A stretch of DNA of 64,000 nt from Massilia brevitalea. GTDB lineage: Bacteria; Pseudomonadota; Gammaproteobacteria; Burkholderiales; Burkholderiaceae_D. Positions 1 to 8,602 of the stretch are shown here, one piece after another. The notes below the pieces were generated by a model. That model had not been told where the DNA came from. It saw only the letters and a list, made by a program, of their open reading frames with translations, and made no database searches. The stretch spans positions 62,001 through 126,000 of the forward strand of contig NZ_JAULSI010000012.1 in NCBI RefSeq assembly GCF_030711405.1, read 5' to 3'. Every line of letters begins with the position of its first letter. The stretch's first letter is position 1. Position numbers and translations under genes: made by a program.

Positions 1-2
1 AA

Positions 3-665
3 CAGGTCCAGGGCAGCGGACGCATCGTCAAGCAGAACCGCCAGGTGAGCGGCTTCAGCGGCCTGTCGCTGGGCACGCCGGGGCGGGTCGAACTGCGCAT
101 CGGGAACAGCGACAGCGTGACCGTCGAAGCCGACGACAACGTGCTGCCGCTGATCGAGACCGTGGTCGAGGATGGCGTGCTGAAGATCCGTCCTGCGCGC
201 CGCAACCTCGCCCTGAAGTCCGCTTCGATCCGCGTAGTGGTGCAGGCGCGTTCCATCGAGCGCCTGTCGCTGGGCGGCTCGGGCAGCATCCACGCCGACC
301 CGCTGCGCGCGCGCGGGCTCGACATCGATGTAGGCGGCTCGGGTTCGATCCGGCTGAAAGGCGTCGACGCCGGGACGCTGTCGGTGTCGCTGGCCGGCAG
401 CGGCGACGTCGAGGCCGCGGGCGGCAGCGTGGAGAAGCTGTCGGTGTCGATCAAGGGCTCGGGCGACGTCGACCTGGGGCGGGTGCAGGCCGGCGGCGCC
501 AGCGTGTCGGTGGCGGGGTCGGGCGACGCCGTGGTGTGGCCGCGCAACCGGCTCGGCGTGTCGATCGCGGGGTCGGGGGATGTGAAGTATTACGGCGATC
601 CGCAGGTGAGCAAGTCGGTTGCGGGGTCGGGGGAAGTCAAGCGGGTGGGTGCATCGCCGCGGTGA
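3..665 (+). CDS. GIN-domain (DUF2807) surface/periplasmic protein, 5'-truncated by window edge
   Basis: The reading frame is open from base 3 with no start or signal peptide inside the window, so the gene begins upstream. About 220 residues are visible. They form a repetitive beta-helix-like protein in which SGS/GSGD units recur (GGSGSI, LAGSGDVE, IKGSGDVD, VAGSGDAV), the pattern of the putative auto-transporter adhesin head GIN domain (DUF2807). An internal GTG at 45 could be read as a start, but the in-frame sequence before it (QVQGSGRIVKQNR) is typical of the domain's first strand, so it is coding. Family members are usually secreted or periplasmic and their function is poorly known. The gene faces a convergent copper chaperone gene across a REP-like pair. 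Confidence 0.85.
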   Translation, partial: QVQGSGRIVKQNRQVSGFSGLSLGTPGRVELRIGNSDSVTVEADDNVLPLIETVVEDGVLKIRPARRNLALKSASIRVVVQARSIERLSLGGSGSIHADPLRARGLDIDVGGSGSIRLKGVDAGTLSVSLAGSGDVEAAGGSVEKLSVSIKGSGDVDLGRVQAGGASVSVAGSGDAVVWPRNRLGVSIAGSGDVKYYGDPQVSKSVAGSGEVKRVGASPR

Positions 666-685
666 TCGGAGTCGAAACCGCAACC

Positions 686-882
686 GTACGGTGGGCACTC
701 CGTGCCCACGCGGTTACGTGCCAGTCCGGAGTTCGTGGCCGGGAATACTCGCTCCGCAGCGCTGAGCGTGGATGCGGAGCCAACGTGATGCTGTGGGATG
801 CGCCGCCGATGCTCATCGCTTACGGCCAGATAGAAGCCAACATGACGCGCCATTCCGCGTGGGCACGGAGTGCCCACCGTAC
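686..882. repeat. REP-like inverted pair 1
   Basis: A 28-bp unit at 686-713 is repeated as an exact reverse complement at 855-882. Each unit contains the hairpin GTGGGCAC-TCC-GTGCCCAC flanked by GTACG on the outside and GCGG on the inside. The 141-bp spacer shows no convincing gene. The pair fills most of the interval between two convergent genes, as BIME-type REP elements do. Related pairs lie near 23.1, 34.2 and 44.7 kb. Confidence 0.85.
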
Positions 883-939
883 CGTCGATGCCGCCGCAGG
901 GGCGTAAGCCGCTAGCAGGCCGATAGCATCAATCCCGTC

Positions 940-1404
940 TCAATGCCCGTGATGCCCCTGCATCGCCGGCGCCACATACGTCAGCGGCTTGACCTGCGCC
1001 TGCACCGTCACGCTGGTCTGCTTCCTGGCCGCGTCCTGCACGGTCAGGATCACCGGCACGGTCTCGCCTTCCTTCAGCTGGCGCTTCAGCTCGAAGAACA
1101 TCAGGTGATAGCCACCCGAGGCCAGGTGCACCGGCTTCCCGGCCGGCAGGTCGATCCCGTCCACCGCGCGCATGCGCATGGTGTTGTTTTCCATCGCCAT
1201 TTCGTGGATCTCGGCGCGGCCGGCGACCGGCGTGCTCACACCCACCAGGCGCGCGTTCGTCGCCGACTGCAGGTGCATGAAGGCGCCCGCGCTTTTCGCG
1301 GTCGGCACGGTGGCGCGCACCCAGGGGTCGGTGACGGTCACTTGGGCCAGCGCGCTCGTTGCGAACAGGCCGGCGGCCAGGGAAGCAATCAGGTGTCGGT
1401 TCAT
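940..1404 (-). CDS. PCu(A)C-type periplasmic copper chaperone
   Basis: This is a 154-residue exported protein. Residues 1-21 are a signal peptide ending SALAQ. The mature part has the PCu(A)C (DUF461) features: VTDPWVRATVP near the N-terminus, HEM in AEIHEMAMENNTMRMR, then LMFFELKRQLKEGE. The His/Met ligands (H-M-M pattern) for Cu(I) are present, and the C-terminus HHGH adds a His cluster. Family members deliver copper to the CuA centre of cytochrome oxidase or buffer periplasmic copper. The ATG at 1404 was chosen because it gives a complete signal peptide. A longer frame extends upstream into the YaeQ gene and is not credible. Confidence 0.93.
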   Translation of the reverse strand: MNRHLIASLAAGLFATSALAQVTVTDPWVRATVPTAKSAGAFMHLQSATNARLVGVSTPVAGRAEIHEMAMENNTMRMRAVDGIDLPAGKPVHLASGGYHLMFFELKRQLKEGETVPVILTVQDAARKQTSVTVQAQVKPLTYVAPAMQGHHGH

Positions 1405-1457
1405 GGGCAGCTTAACGATATGGACAATCGCGAAATGGATGATCGGACGATTATAGA

Positions 1458-2000
1458 TCAGGCCCCGCCCTTGAGCGTCTCGCGCTCGACCAGCACGGTG
1501 TCGACGCTGTCGGTCAGCCAGATCTGGCCATCCTGGATCGTGCACTGCAGCTGCATCGCGCGCTTGGCCAGTCTTTCCAGGCCGGCGCTGGCCTCGGCCG
1601 GGATGTTGATGACGGTGAGGTTGCGCGCACGGTCGACCTTGTTGGCAATGCCCTTCCACCAGATGCTGCTGGTGGCGCTGTAGCTGTACACGAACACGTG
1701 CTCGGCGCGGCCGCAGGCCTTGAGCAGGCGCTTGTCGTCGGGCTGGCCGATTTCGATCCAGGTGTCGATGGCGCCGGTCAGGTCCTTCTGCCACAAGTCA
1801 GGCTCGTCGGTGTCGAACAGGCCCTTGGTGAAGGTCAGCGACTCGCTCGCGTGCAGCGCGAACGCCAGCACGCGGATCATCAAGCGTTCGTCGGTTTCCG
1901 ACGGGTGGCGGGCGATGGTCAGCCCATGCTCCGCATAATAGTTGCGGTCCATGTCCGCGATTGACAGGTCAGCCTTGTAGATCGTTGCTTTCAGCGCCAT
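1458..2000 (-). CDS. yaeQ: YaeQ family protein
   Basis: The 180-residue protein matches YaeQ over its whole length: ATIYKADLSIADMDRNYY at the start, HPSETDERLMIRVLAFAL, and the middle DEPDLWQKDLTG, where the family has an acidic PD-(D/E)XK-nuclease-like core. The family (about 180 residues) is widespread in Proteobacteria. A transcription anti-termination role (RfaH suppressor) was once proposed, but its biochemical activity is not settled. It lies 18 nt downstream of purU on the same strand and probably shares its transcript. Confidence 0.93.
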   Translation of the reverse strand: MALKATIYKADLSIADMDRNYYAEHGLTIARHPSETDERLMIRVLAFALHASESLTFTKGLFDTDEPDLWQKDLTGAIDTWIEIGQPDDKRLLKACGRAEHVFVYSYSATSSIWWKGIANKVDRARNLTVINIPAEASAGLERLAKRAMQLQCTIQDGQIWLTDSVDTVLVERETLKGGA

Positions 2001-2018
2001 TGATGCTCTTGTTTCTCT

Positions 2019-2888
2019 TTATTTGAAGACGACCGTTCGATCGCCGTTTTGTAATACCCGATGTTCCACGAACCACTTTACCGCCCGCGCCAGCACCACG
2101 CATTCGACGTCGCGGCCGATCGCCGTCAATTCCTCGACCGTCATCGCATGGTCCACGCGCTCGACGTCCTGCTCGATGATCGGGCCTTCGTCCAAATCGC
2201 CGGTGACGAAGTGGGCGGTGGCGCCGATCAGCTTCACGCCGCGGCGGTGCGCCTGCGCATACGGCCGCGCGCCCTTGAAGCTCGGCAGGAAGGAGTGGTG
2301 AATATTGATCGCCCTGCCCCTCAATGCCTCGCACAAGCCCGGCGACAGAATCTGCATGTAGCGCGCCAATACCACCAGGTCGATCCTGTGCATGTCGAGC
2401 AGCTCGATCACGCGTGCTTCCTGGGCCAGCTTGGCGTCTTCCGACGCCCCCGTTGCCAGCGGCAAGTGGTGAAACGGGATATTGTAACTTGCCGCGAGCT
2501 GGTAGAAGTCCATGTGGTTCGAGACGATGGCCGAAATTTCCACCGGCAGCAGGCCGCTCTTGTAGCGGAACAGCAAATCGTTCAGGCAGTGGCCGATCTT
2601 CGAGACCATGATCAGCACGCGCGGCTTGGCATGCGCATCGTAGAGCTGGCCGCGCATGCCGGCTTGCTCGCACAAGGCGGCAAAGGCGCCGCGCAGGTCG
2701 GCCTCGCCCACCGCCGGGTCCTCGGCCGCGAAGTGCATGCGCATGAAGAACAGGTGCGACTCTGGATCGCCGAACTGGGCCGAGTCGATGATGTTGCAGC
2801 CGTGCTCGGCAAGGAAGCCTGCCACGCGCAGCACGATGCCGCGCTGGTCGTTGCAGGACAGGGTCAGGATGTATTCCGGATGCGTCAT
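2019..2888 (-). CDS. purU: Formyltetrahydrofolate deformylase
   Basis: The 289-residue protein hydrolyses 10-formyl-tetrahydrofolate to formate and tetrahydrofolate, balancing one-carbon pools and supplying formate for PurT. An N-terminal ACT domain (about 5-85; LSCNDQRGIVLRVAGFLAEH) is followed by a formyltransferase domain with INIHHSFLPSFKGA, which carries the catalytic Asn-x-His, and the later HFVTGDLDEGPIIEQD with the conserved Asp. The ATG at 2888 gives the standard N-terminus; the frame extends 26 codons further upstream without homology. The gene is divergent from the oxidoreductase at 3049 and followed by yaeQ. Confidence 0.96.
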   Translation of the reverse strand: MTHPEYILTLSCNDQRGIVLRVAGFLAEHGCNIIDSAQFGDPESHLFFMRMHFAAEDPAVGEADLRGAFAALCEQAGMRGQLYDAHAKPRVLIMVSKIGHCLNDLLFRYKSGLLPVEISAIVSNHMDFYQLAASYNIPFHHLPLATGASEDAKLAQEARVIELLDMHRIDLVVLARYMQILSPGLCEALRGRAINIHHSFLPSFKGARPYAQAHRRGVKLIGATAHFVTGDLDEGPIIEQDVERVDHAMTVEELTAIGRDVECVVLARAVKWFVEHRVLQNGDRTVVFK

Positions 2889-3048
2889 GGTGGGCGGCTC
2901 GCAGGTAGGGACTGGGTTCGGGACAAGGGTCGTTCGATTGTCGCATGGGCTTGCAAAAATGGCCACGCGAGAAAACGCACGACCGTCCGTTTATTCGGTA
3001 TAGTATTTCGAGCACGTCGGACAACCCAACCTGAACGGAGACAACCAC

Positions 3049-4074
3049 ATGACCCAAGCTGCAAACGATCAGTTCCTTCTCGCCGCCCGCCCGGTCGGCG
3101 TGCCGAAGGATAGCGACTGGATGCGCGCCGCACCGCCCCTGCCCGAGCTGGCCGATGGCGAAGTCCGCATCAAGCTCCTGTACCTGTCGCTCGACCCGGC
3201 CATGCGCGGCTGGATGAACGAGGGCAAATCCTACGTGCGTCCGGTGAATATCGGCGAAGTCATGCGCGCCGGCGGCATCGGCATCGTCGAGGAATCGAAG
3301 TCTTCCAAGTTCAGCAGCGGCGACACCGTGATGGGCGTGATGGGCGTGCAGCGCTACTGGACTGGTTCGGCCGACGACAAGGGCGCCATGCTGGCGAAAG
3401 TCGACCCGCGCATGGCGCCGCTGCCGACCTGGCTGAACGCGCTCGGCATGCCGGGCATGACGGCCTACTTCGGCCTGCTCGACGTCGGCCAGCCGAAGCC
3501 GGGAGAGACCGTGGTGGTATCGGGCGCGGCCGGCGCGGTCGGCATGACGGTGGGCCAGGTGGCGCGCCAGATGGGCTGCCGCGTGGTGGGCATCGCCGGT
3601 GGCGAAGACAAATGCCGCTTCGTCGTCGAGGAACTCGGTTTCGACGCCTGCATCGACTACAAGGCCGGTCCCGTGCACGCCGGGCTGAAGGAACACTGCC
3701 CGCAAGGCGTGGACGTCTACTTCGACAACGTCGGCGGCGACATCCTGGACGCGGTGCTCACCCGCATCAACATGAAGGCGCGCATCGTCATCTGCGGCGC
3801 CATCTCGCAGTACAACGCCACCGGCGCCGTGAAGGGCCCGGCCAACTACCTGTCGCTGCTGGTCAACCGTGCGCGCATGGAAGGCGTGCTGGTCACCGAC
3901 TACGCGGCGCGCTATCCGGAAGGCGTGGCCACCATCGCGCGCTGGATGCAGGAAGGCAGCTTCAAGACGCGCGAGCACGTCGTCGACGGCTTTGAGAACT
4001 TCCCGTCGGCCCTGCTGATGCTGTTCGAGGGCAAGAACCTCGGCAAGCTGGTGCTCAAAGTTGCCGACGCCTGA
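3049..4074 (+). CDS. NADP-dependent oxidoreductase, zinc-independent MDR (CurA/PTGR-like)
   Basis: The 341 residues form a medium-chain dehydrogenase/reductase of the leukotriene B4 dehydrogenase / YncB-CurA type. The N-terminal catalytic domain includes YLSLDPAMRGWM. The Rossmann domain from about residue 145 carries GAAGAVGMTVGQVARQMGC, followed by VVGIAGGEDKC. No structural or catalytic zinc ligands are present, as expected for this subfamily, which reduces the C=C bond of enones with NADPH. A purine-rich ribosome-binding site (GGAGAC) precedes the ATG. A strong hairpin lies 15 nt after the stop. Confidence 0.93.
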   Translation: MTQAANDQFLLAARPVGVPKDSDWMRAAPPLPELADGEVRIKLLYLSLDPAMRGWMNEGKSYVRPVNIGEVMRAGGIGIVEESKSSKFSSGDTVMGVMGVQRYWTGSADDKGAMLAKVDPRMAPLPTWLNALGMPGMTAYFGLLDVGQPKPGETVVVSGAAGAVGMTVGQVARQMGCRVVGIAGGEDKCRFVVEELGFDACIDYKAGPVHAGLKEHCPQGVDVYFDNVGGDILDAVLTRINMKARIVICGAISQYNATGAVKGPANYLSLLVNRARMEGVLVTDYAARYPEGVATIARWMQEGSFKTREHVVDGFENFPSALLMLFEGKNLGKLVLKVADA

Positions 4075-4089
4075 GCGCCATCGCTTCAA

Positions 4090-4121
4090 GCACGCGCCTT
4101 GATCTATCCAGAGGCGCGTGC
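4090..4121. terminator. Strong hairpin after the oxidoreductase gene
   Basis: A perfect 10-bp stem (GCACGCGCCT / AGGCGCGTGC) with a 12-nt loop lies between the oxidoreductase and phasin genes. No T-run follows, so it is a possible factor-assisted terminator or mRNA-stabilising stem. Confidence 0.45.
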
Positions 4122-4198
4122 AATCTCCTTGAACTTGTGCGGCCTGGGAGCGTCTACTTCGACGCCCTTTCCACTCCACCGCTCACTTCGAGGACAGC

Positions 4199-4606
4199 AT
4201 GCCAACCTTCCCCACCGATAATCCCGCCCTGCGCGCGCAACTCGACACGCAGGTCGACCTCTTCACCCAGATGACGCGCCACGCGGTCGACGCCGCCGGC
4301 CAGATCGGCGAGCTGAACCTGCGCATGATGCGCCAGATGTTCGACGACCATATCCGCTTCGGACGCGCCCTGGCCGCCTGCAAGGACCCGTTCCAGATGG
4401 GCGCCGTTGCCATGCGCGAAACGCAGCCGACGGTCGAGCACCTGCGCTCCTGGCAGGGCGAACTCATGAAAGTGCTGGGCGCCGGCACGGCAAACCTGGC
4501 GCGCGACGCCAACAACGGCAGCTGGCAAGCCGCGCGCGGCGCCGAGAGCTACATGCAGAGCGGCGCTGCACCCGATGGCAAGGCCGCGCACGCGCCGCTC
4601 CGCTGA
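4199..4606 (+). CDS. Phasin family protein (small)
   Basis: The 135-residue soluble protein is mostly amphipathic helix, with AQLDTQVDLFTQMTRHAVDAAGQIGELNLRMM followed by a second helical stretch, the layout of phasins that coat polyhydroxyalkanoate granules. Only this general pattern supports the call. The family is low in sequence conservation, and the protein is shorter than typical PhaP (about 180). It sits upstream of the hemerythrin gene on the same strand with a 43-nt gap. PHA metabolism is also suggested by the PhaF-like protein at 24.6 kb and the PhbB-like reductase at 37.9 kb. Confidence 0.7.
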   Translation: MPTFPTDNPALRAQLDTQVDLFTQMTRHAVDAAGQIGELNLRMMRQMFDDHIRFGRALAACKDPFQMGAVAMRETQPTVEHLRSWQGELMKVLGAGTANLARDANNGSWQAARGAESYMQSGAAPDGKAAHAPLR

Positions 4607-4649
4607 CGTCGCTGCCGCCCCCTTCCACTGCTACCGAACGGAGGCTCCC

Positions 4650-5201
4650 ATGGCACCATCCGGCAAACGCCAGGACCGGCCGGCAGACGCGCTCGCGCTG
4701 CTGCGCCACGAACACGACAGGATCCGCCAGCTGTTCGCGCAATTCGAGCGCCTGCGCGACATCGAGGACGAAGACGAGCGCAAGGCCGAACTGGTCGACG
4801 AGATCTGCTACGAACTGGCCCTGCACGCCATCGTCGAGGACGAACTGTTCTACCCACTATTGCGCGCAGCCGCCGAGGACGACGAGATGATGGACGAGGC
4901 CGAGGTCGAGCACGCCGGCGTGCGCGAACTGGTCAGCCAGCTGGAAGTCATGTACCCCGGCGACGACCACTTCGAGGCCACGGTCGCGGTGCTGGCCGAG
5001 GAAGTCGAGCACCACGTGGCGATTGAAGAGACCGACATGTTCGACACCGCGCGCAGCTCGGGCATCGACCTGGCCGCGCTGGGGCGCAAGATGCAGGCGC
5101 GCCGGCGCGAGCTCGACGAAGACCTGAACGAAGCCCCGGACGTCATCGACGCGATGGAACCGCACGCCGGCATGCGCCTGCCGCCGCGCGTACCGGACTG
5201 A
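4650..5201 (+). CDS. Hemerythrin HHE domain protein
   Basis: The 183-residue protein has the hemerythrin-like cation-binding pattern: LLRHEHDRIRQLF (about 18-30), ELALHAIVEDELFYPLL (about 52-68), EVEHAGVRELVSQLE, then EVEHHVAIEETDMF. The His and Glu residues for a di-iron site are present. Such proteins bind O2, NO or metal and are often stress-linked. The ATG at 4650 follows an ACGGAGG ribosome-binding site. An earlier in-frame ATG at 4575 overlaps the phasin gene and is rejected. The C-terminal tail (about 140-183) is acidic and low in complexity. Confidence 0.92.
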   Translation: MAPSGKRQDRPADALALLRHEHDRIRQLFAQFERLRDIEDEDERKAELVDEICYELALHAIVEDELFYPLLRAAAEDDEMMDEAEVEHAGVRELVSQLEVMYPGDDHFEATVAVLAEEVEHHVAIEETDMFDTARSSGIDLAALGRKMQARRRELDEDLNEAPDVIDAMEPHAGMRLPPRVPD

Positions 5202-5297
5202 TGGAACTAACGGGACCGTGGTGTCTCTAACCGCACGAGCGCAGCAATGCAGCGCTTAGTACCTTCCATCCACGTGCAGGGCAACCAGGAGAGCGAC

Positions 5298-5660
5298 ATG
5301 GCGACGAGTAAGGAGAGCGGCAAGAGCGCGGGCAGCTCCGGCGGCAGCGCCCAGAAGAGCGGCAGCGGCAGCGGCAGCGGAAGCGGGCCGGCCAAGCGCG
5401 GCTTCGCGGCAATGGACCAGAACCAGCAGCGCGAAATCGCCAGCAAGGGTGGCCAGGCCGCCCACCAGAAGGGCACGGCGCACGAGTTCGATTCCGAAGA
5501 AGCGCGCCGCGCGGGGCAGAAAGGCGGTGAGGCAGTCAGCCGCAACCGTGCACACATGGCCGACATCGGCCGCAAGGGCGGCGAAAGCCGGCAGTCCGCC
5601 AACCGCGCCGCCAGCGCGGCCAAGGCAGCCGGCAATCGCCAGGGGGGCAAGGAGGAATAA
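5298..5660 (+). CDS. KGG-repeat general stress protein (YciG-like)
   Basis: The 120-residue hydrophilic protein starts with a Ser/Gly tract (SGSGSGSGSG, about 20-30) and then has repeats of the KGG motif: ASKGGQAAHQKG, AGQKGGEAVS, GRKGGESRQS. KGG (Con-10/YciG) proteins are small, disordered and induced under stress or in stationary phase. The ATG at 5298 is preceded by CAGGAG at good spacing and is preferred over the upstream in-frame start at 5247. Confidence 0.88.
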   Translation: MATSKESGKSAGSSGGSAQKSGSGSGSGSGPAKRGFAAMDQNQQREIASKGGQAAHQKGTAHEFDSEEARRAGQKGGEAVSRNRAHMADIGRKGGESRQSANRAASAAKAAGNRQGGKEE

Positions 5661-5773
5661 GGGGGACGGATCCTGTCTGCCCGCTTGAGGGACCGCGCGG
5701 TCTCGCCGCTTTGGCGAGCCGCGCGACAGGCTTTTCGTGCGGCCAGGTTTGTATTGCAACCGCTACGACGGTA

Positions 5774-6103
5774 TCAGGCGGCCATCTTCTCGCATTCGTC
5801 CGCACAGCGCCGACACGCTGCCGCGCACTGCTGGCAATGATCCATCTCGTGCTGCGCGCATTCGTCGCCGCAGTTCCGGCACACCTCGGCGCACAGGCGG
5901 CAGAACGCCGCCGCATGCTCGCTGCCGCGCGCCATCAGGCTCGCCGCCAGCCGGCACACCTGGGCGCAGTCCATGTCGGTGGCAATGCACCTGGCCATCA
6001 TCTTGACGTCTTCTTCCTGCAGGCACGAGGCCGCGCAATGGTCGCAGGCGTTGGCGCAGGCGTTGCAGGCGTCGATGCAGCTTTGAAAATCCAGTGTGTC
6101 CAT
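5774..6103 (-). CDS. Four-helix-bundle copper-binding protein (DUF326 / Csp-like)
   Basis: The 109-residue protein has Cys residues spaced along helices: SCIDACNACANACDHCAASC, then CIATDMDCAQVC, CRLCAEVCRNCGDEC, CQQCAAACRRCADEC. This periodic Cys-xx(x)-Cys pattern lining a four-helix bundle is the hallmark of the DUF326/Csp family, which stores many Cu(I) ions. No signal peptide is seen, so it is probably cytosolic, like Csp3. A purine-rich AGGAG precedes the ATG. It may cooperate with the PCu(A)C chaperone and the Czc efflux system in metal homeostasis. Confidence 0.93.
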   Translation of the reverse strand: MDTLDFQSCIDACNACANACDHCAASCLQEEDVKMMARCIATDMDCAQVCRLAASLMARGSEHAAAFCRLCAEVCRNCGDECAQHEMDHCQQCAAACRRCADECEKMAA

Positions 6104-6235
6104 TTTGCTCTCCTGATGCCGGGTAACGGCCAGTCAGGATAAGACCCGCTCCCGCCCGACGGCGCACGCGAGCCGCAGCTGACAGCCATATCCCGCCCAG
6201 CAAGCGGCTCCCAGCTGTGCTACATTTCCGCGCTT

Positions 6236-6751
6236 ATGCCAGAACTCAAGTACCTCACCGCCTATCCCGACGGGTTGCGCCAGCAAGCCGCCGGCCTGCT
6301 CGGCGAAAACCGCCTCGGCCCCCTGCTCCGCTCACGCTACCCGCGCGCCCACGGCCTGCGCACCGACCGCGCGCTCTATGACTACGTGCAGGAGCTGAAG
6401 ATTGAGTACCTGCGCAACGCCCAGCCGGTGTCGAAGGTCGCCTACGACAGCAAGATTCACGTGGTCCAGCATGCGCTCGGCCTGCACACGCAGATTTCGC
6501 GCGTCCAGGGCAGCAAGCTGAAAGCCAAGCACGAGATCCGCATCGCCAGCGTTTTTCGCGATGCGCCGCTGGAATTCCTGCGCATGATCGCCGTGCACGA
6601 ACTGGCCCACCTCAAGGAAAAGGACCACGACAAGGCCTTCTATAAACTGTGCTGCTGGATGGAGCCGCAATACCACCAGTTCGAGCTCGACCTGCGCCTC
6701 TACCTGACGCACATGGAACACACCGGCGAGCGGCTCTGGGCTGACGATTAA
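6236..6751 (+). CDS. M48-type metallopeptidase, YgjP/WLM-like
   Basis: The 171-residue protein has the zinc motif HELAHLKEKDH (about 121-131), the HExxH-x5-H-like signature of YgjP (DUF45) proteins, followed by FYKLCCWMEPQYHQFELDLRLYLTHME. Family members are small cytosolic metal-dependent hydrolases with unknown substrates. The gene stands alone between the divergent copper-protein gene and the convergent SDR. Confidence 0.88.
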   Translation: MPELKYLTAYPDGLRQQAAGLLGENRLGPLLRSRYPRAHGLRTDRALYDYVQELKIEYLRNAQPVSKVAYDSKIHVVQHALGLHTQISRVQGSKLKAKHEIRIASVFRDAPLEFLRMIAVHELAHLKEKDHDKAFYKLCCWMEPQYHQFELDLRLYLTHMEHTGERLWADD

Positions 6752-6802
6752 ACAACGGGGGTCAAGTCTGCCATCCAGACACGAGCTCTGCTGTAGAGCG
6801 CG

Positions 6803-7558
6803 TTACAGCAGCATCCCGCCCGACACCTCGATGCGCTGGCCGGTCATCCAGCCATTTCCTTCCGCCAGCAGGGCCGCGACGGCGCCGCCGATGTCGTCCG
6901 GCTGGCCGACCCGGCCCAGCGCCGTCATGCCCGCCACCATGCGGTTCAGTTCAGGATTGTCGCGCACCGCGCCGCCGCCGAAGTCGGTCTCGATGGCGCC
7001 CGGCGCCAGCGTGTTCACCGTGATGCCGCGCCCGGCAAACTCGCGCGCCTGGTAGCGCGTCAGTACCTCGACCGCGCCCTTCGCTGCCGCATACACGCCA
7101 TAGCCCGGCAGGCTGAAGCGCGTCAGCCCGCTCGATACGTTCAGGATGCGTCCGCCATCCTTCATCAACGGCAGGAGAAGCGGCGTCAGGAACACGACCG
7201 ACTTCATGTGCATGGCGACGATGCTGTCGAACTGCGCCTCGGTGACTTCCAGCAGCGACGCGTGCACGCCGGCGCCGGCGCTGTTCACGAGGATATCGAG
7301 ACGCTCCTGGCCCCAATCGGCCAGCGTGGCGCGCACCTGGCCGGCAAAAGTGGCGAAGCTGGCGCTGTCGCCGGTGTCGAGCTGCAACGCGCAAGCACGC
7401 CGGCCCAGGGCCTCGATGCGGGCGACGACGTCCTGCGCCGCGGCCACGTTGCTCTGGTACGTGAAGAGAATATCGACGCCAGCCTGCGCCAGGTGCAGCG
7501 CCATGCTGCGTCCGAGGCCACGGCTGCCGCCGGTGATGAGTGCGATACGTTGGGTCAT
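6803..7558 (-). CDS. Short-chain dehydrogenase/reductase
   Basis: The 251 residues show the classical SDR layout: TGGSRGLGRSMAL (cofactor loop, about 8-20), NSAGAG, the catalytic Ser in NVSSGL, YxxxK as YGVYAAAKGAVE, and the C-terminal GMTALGRVGQPDDIGGAVAALLAEGNGWMTGQRIEVSGG. It is FabG-like in general form and its substrate is unknown. The ATG at 7558 gives the usual N-terminus; 28 further in-frame codons upstream are not conserved. The gene is divergent from a LysR regulator 105 nt away, the usual arrangement for a regulator and its target. Confidence 0.92.
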   Translation of the reverse strand: MTQRIALITGGSRGLGRSMALHLAQAGVDILFTYQSNVAAAQDVVARIEALGRRACALQLDTGDSASFATFAGQVRATLADWGQERLDILVNSAGAGVHASLLEVTEAQFDSIVAMHMKSVVFLTPLLLPLMKDGGRILNVSSGLTRFSLPGYGVYAAAKGAVEVLTRYQAREFAGRGITVNTLAPGAIETDFGGGAVRDNPELNRMVAGMTALGRVGQPDDIGGAVAALLAEGNGWMTGQRIEVSGGMLL

Positions 7559-7663
7559 GCTGGGCTCCTTCGTTGAATGAGCCGCCAGTATATTTTTGCA
7601 TCCCAAATGGATAAACTGCCGAAATCCGCAAGGATTCTGCAAAATTCACGCACAATCCGAGGC

Positions 7664-8569
7664 ATGAACAAACTCGACCCCATCCGCATTTTCCTGAAGG
7701 TCGCCGAGCTGGAAAGCTTCAGCGGCGCGGCCCAGCAGCTCGGCTTGCCGAACACGACCGTGTCCGCCAACGTGCGCGAGCTGGAAGAAGACTTCGGCGT
7801 GCGCCTGCTGCAGCGAACCACGCGCCGGGTGAAGCTGACCCAGGAAGGCGCCGCCTTCTACGCGCGCAGCCGCGACCTGCTCGACGAGTTCGACGAACTC
7901 GGCGCCATGTTCGACGGCGATGCCGACGGCCTGGCGGGACGCCTGCGCGTCGACCTCACCGTGGGCATCGCCGCCAAGATCGTGCTGCCGCGCCTGAAAG
8001 AATTCATGGCGCGCCACCCGCGCCTGGAGATCAACCTCAGCACCACCGACCGCCGCGTGGATGTGGTGCGCGAAGGTTTCGATTGCGTGCTGCGCTCCGG
8101 CCCGCTGGCCGACTCCAGCCTGGTCGCGCGCCCGCTGGGCAGCTACCGCATGGTCAACTGCGCCAGCCCAGGCTACCTCGCGGAATTCGGCACGCCGCGC
8201 ACGCTGGCCGACCTCGCCCAACACCGCATCGTCCACTACGACGCGCTGCTGGGCGGCAGCGCCCCGGTATGGGAATGGTTCGACGGCGAGCGCACGCAGG
8301 TGGCGCCGGTCGGCGGCATGCTCACCGTGAACGGCACCGCCTGCTACGAAGCCGCCTGCCGCGCCGGCCTCGGCATGATCCAGGTGCCGGACGTGGGCAT
8401 CCGCGCCTACCTCGACAGCGGCGAACTGGTCGAGGTATTGCCGGACTTCCGGCCCGAGCCGATGCCGGTCGCCTTTGTGTATCCGTCGCGCCGCTACGTG
8501 CCGGCGCGCACCCTCGCCTTCATGGAATGGGTGCAGGCGCTGCTGGCGCCGTATCTCGACCCGCACTAG
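7664..8569 (+). CDS. LysR-family transcriptional regulator
   Basis: The 301-residue protein has an N-terminal winged helix (residues 1-60; FLKVAELESFSGAAQQLGLPNTTVSANVRELEEDFGVRLLQRTTR) and a periplasmic-binding-protein-like effector domain from about 90. The effector domain carries DRRVDVVREGFDCVLR, typical of the CrgA/DmlR-like LysR subgroup. It is divergently transcribed from the SDR at 6803 and probably controls it. The shared interval (7559-7663) contains ATCC-GCAA-GGAT and flanking TTTTGCA/TGCAAAA arms that could be operator elements. The ATG at 7664 is chosen over an in-frame start at 7577 inside the intergenic region. Confidence 0.94.
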   Translation: MNKLDPIRIFLKVAELESFSGAAQQLGLPNTTVSANVRELEEDFGVRLLQRTTRRVKLTQEGAAFYARSRDLLDEFDELGAMFDGDADGLAGRLRVDLTVGIAAKIVLPRLKEFMARHPRLEINLSTTDRRVDVVREGFDCVLRSGPLADSSLVARPLGSYRMVNCASPGYLAEFGTPRTLADLAQHRIVHYDALLGGSAPVWEWFDGERTQVAPVGGMLTVNGTACYEAACRAGLGMIQVPDVGIRAYLDSGELVEVLPDFRPEPMPVAFVYPSRRYVPARTLAFMEWVQALLAPYLDPH

Positions 8570-8602
8570 CACTGTCGAACGAAGCGCAGTGCTCCTGGAA
8601 AG

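Noticed and set aside
1969-4179. 736-codon minus-strand frame spanning purU and the oxidoreductase
   Set aside because: It overlaps two well-supported genes in opposite orientations and shows no domain.
5661-5773. Complex GC-rich hairpins between the KGG gene and the copper protein gene
   Set aside because: CTCGCC-GCTTT-GGCGAG and neighbouring stems may be a bidirectional terminator, but several alternative foldings exist and none has a convincing T-run.
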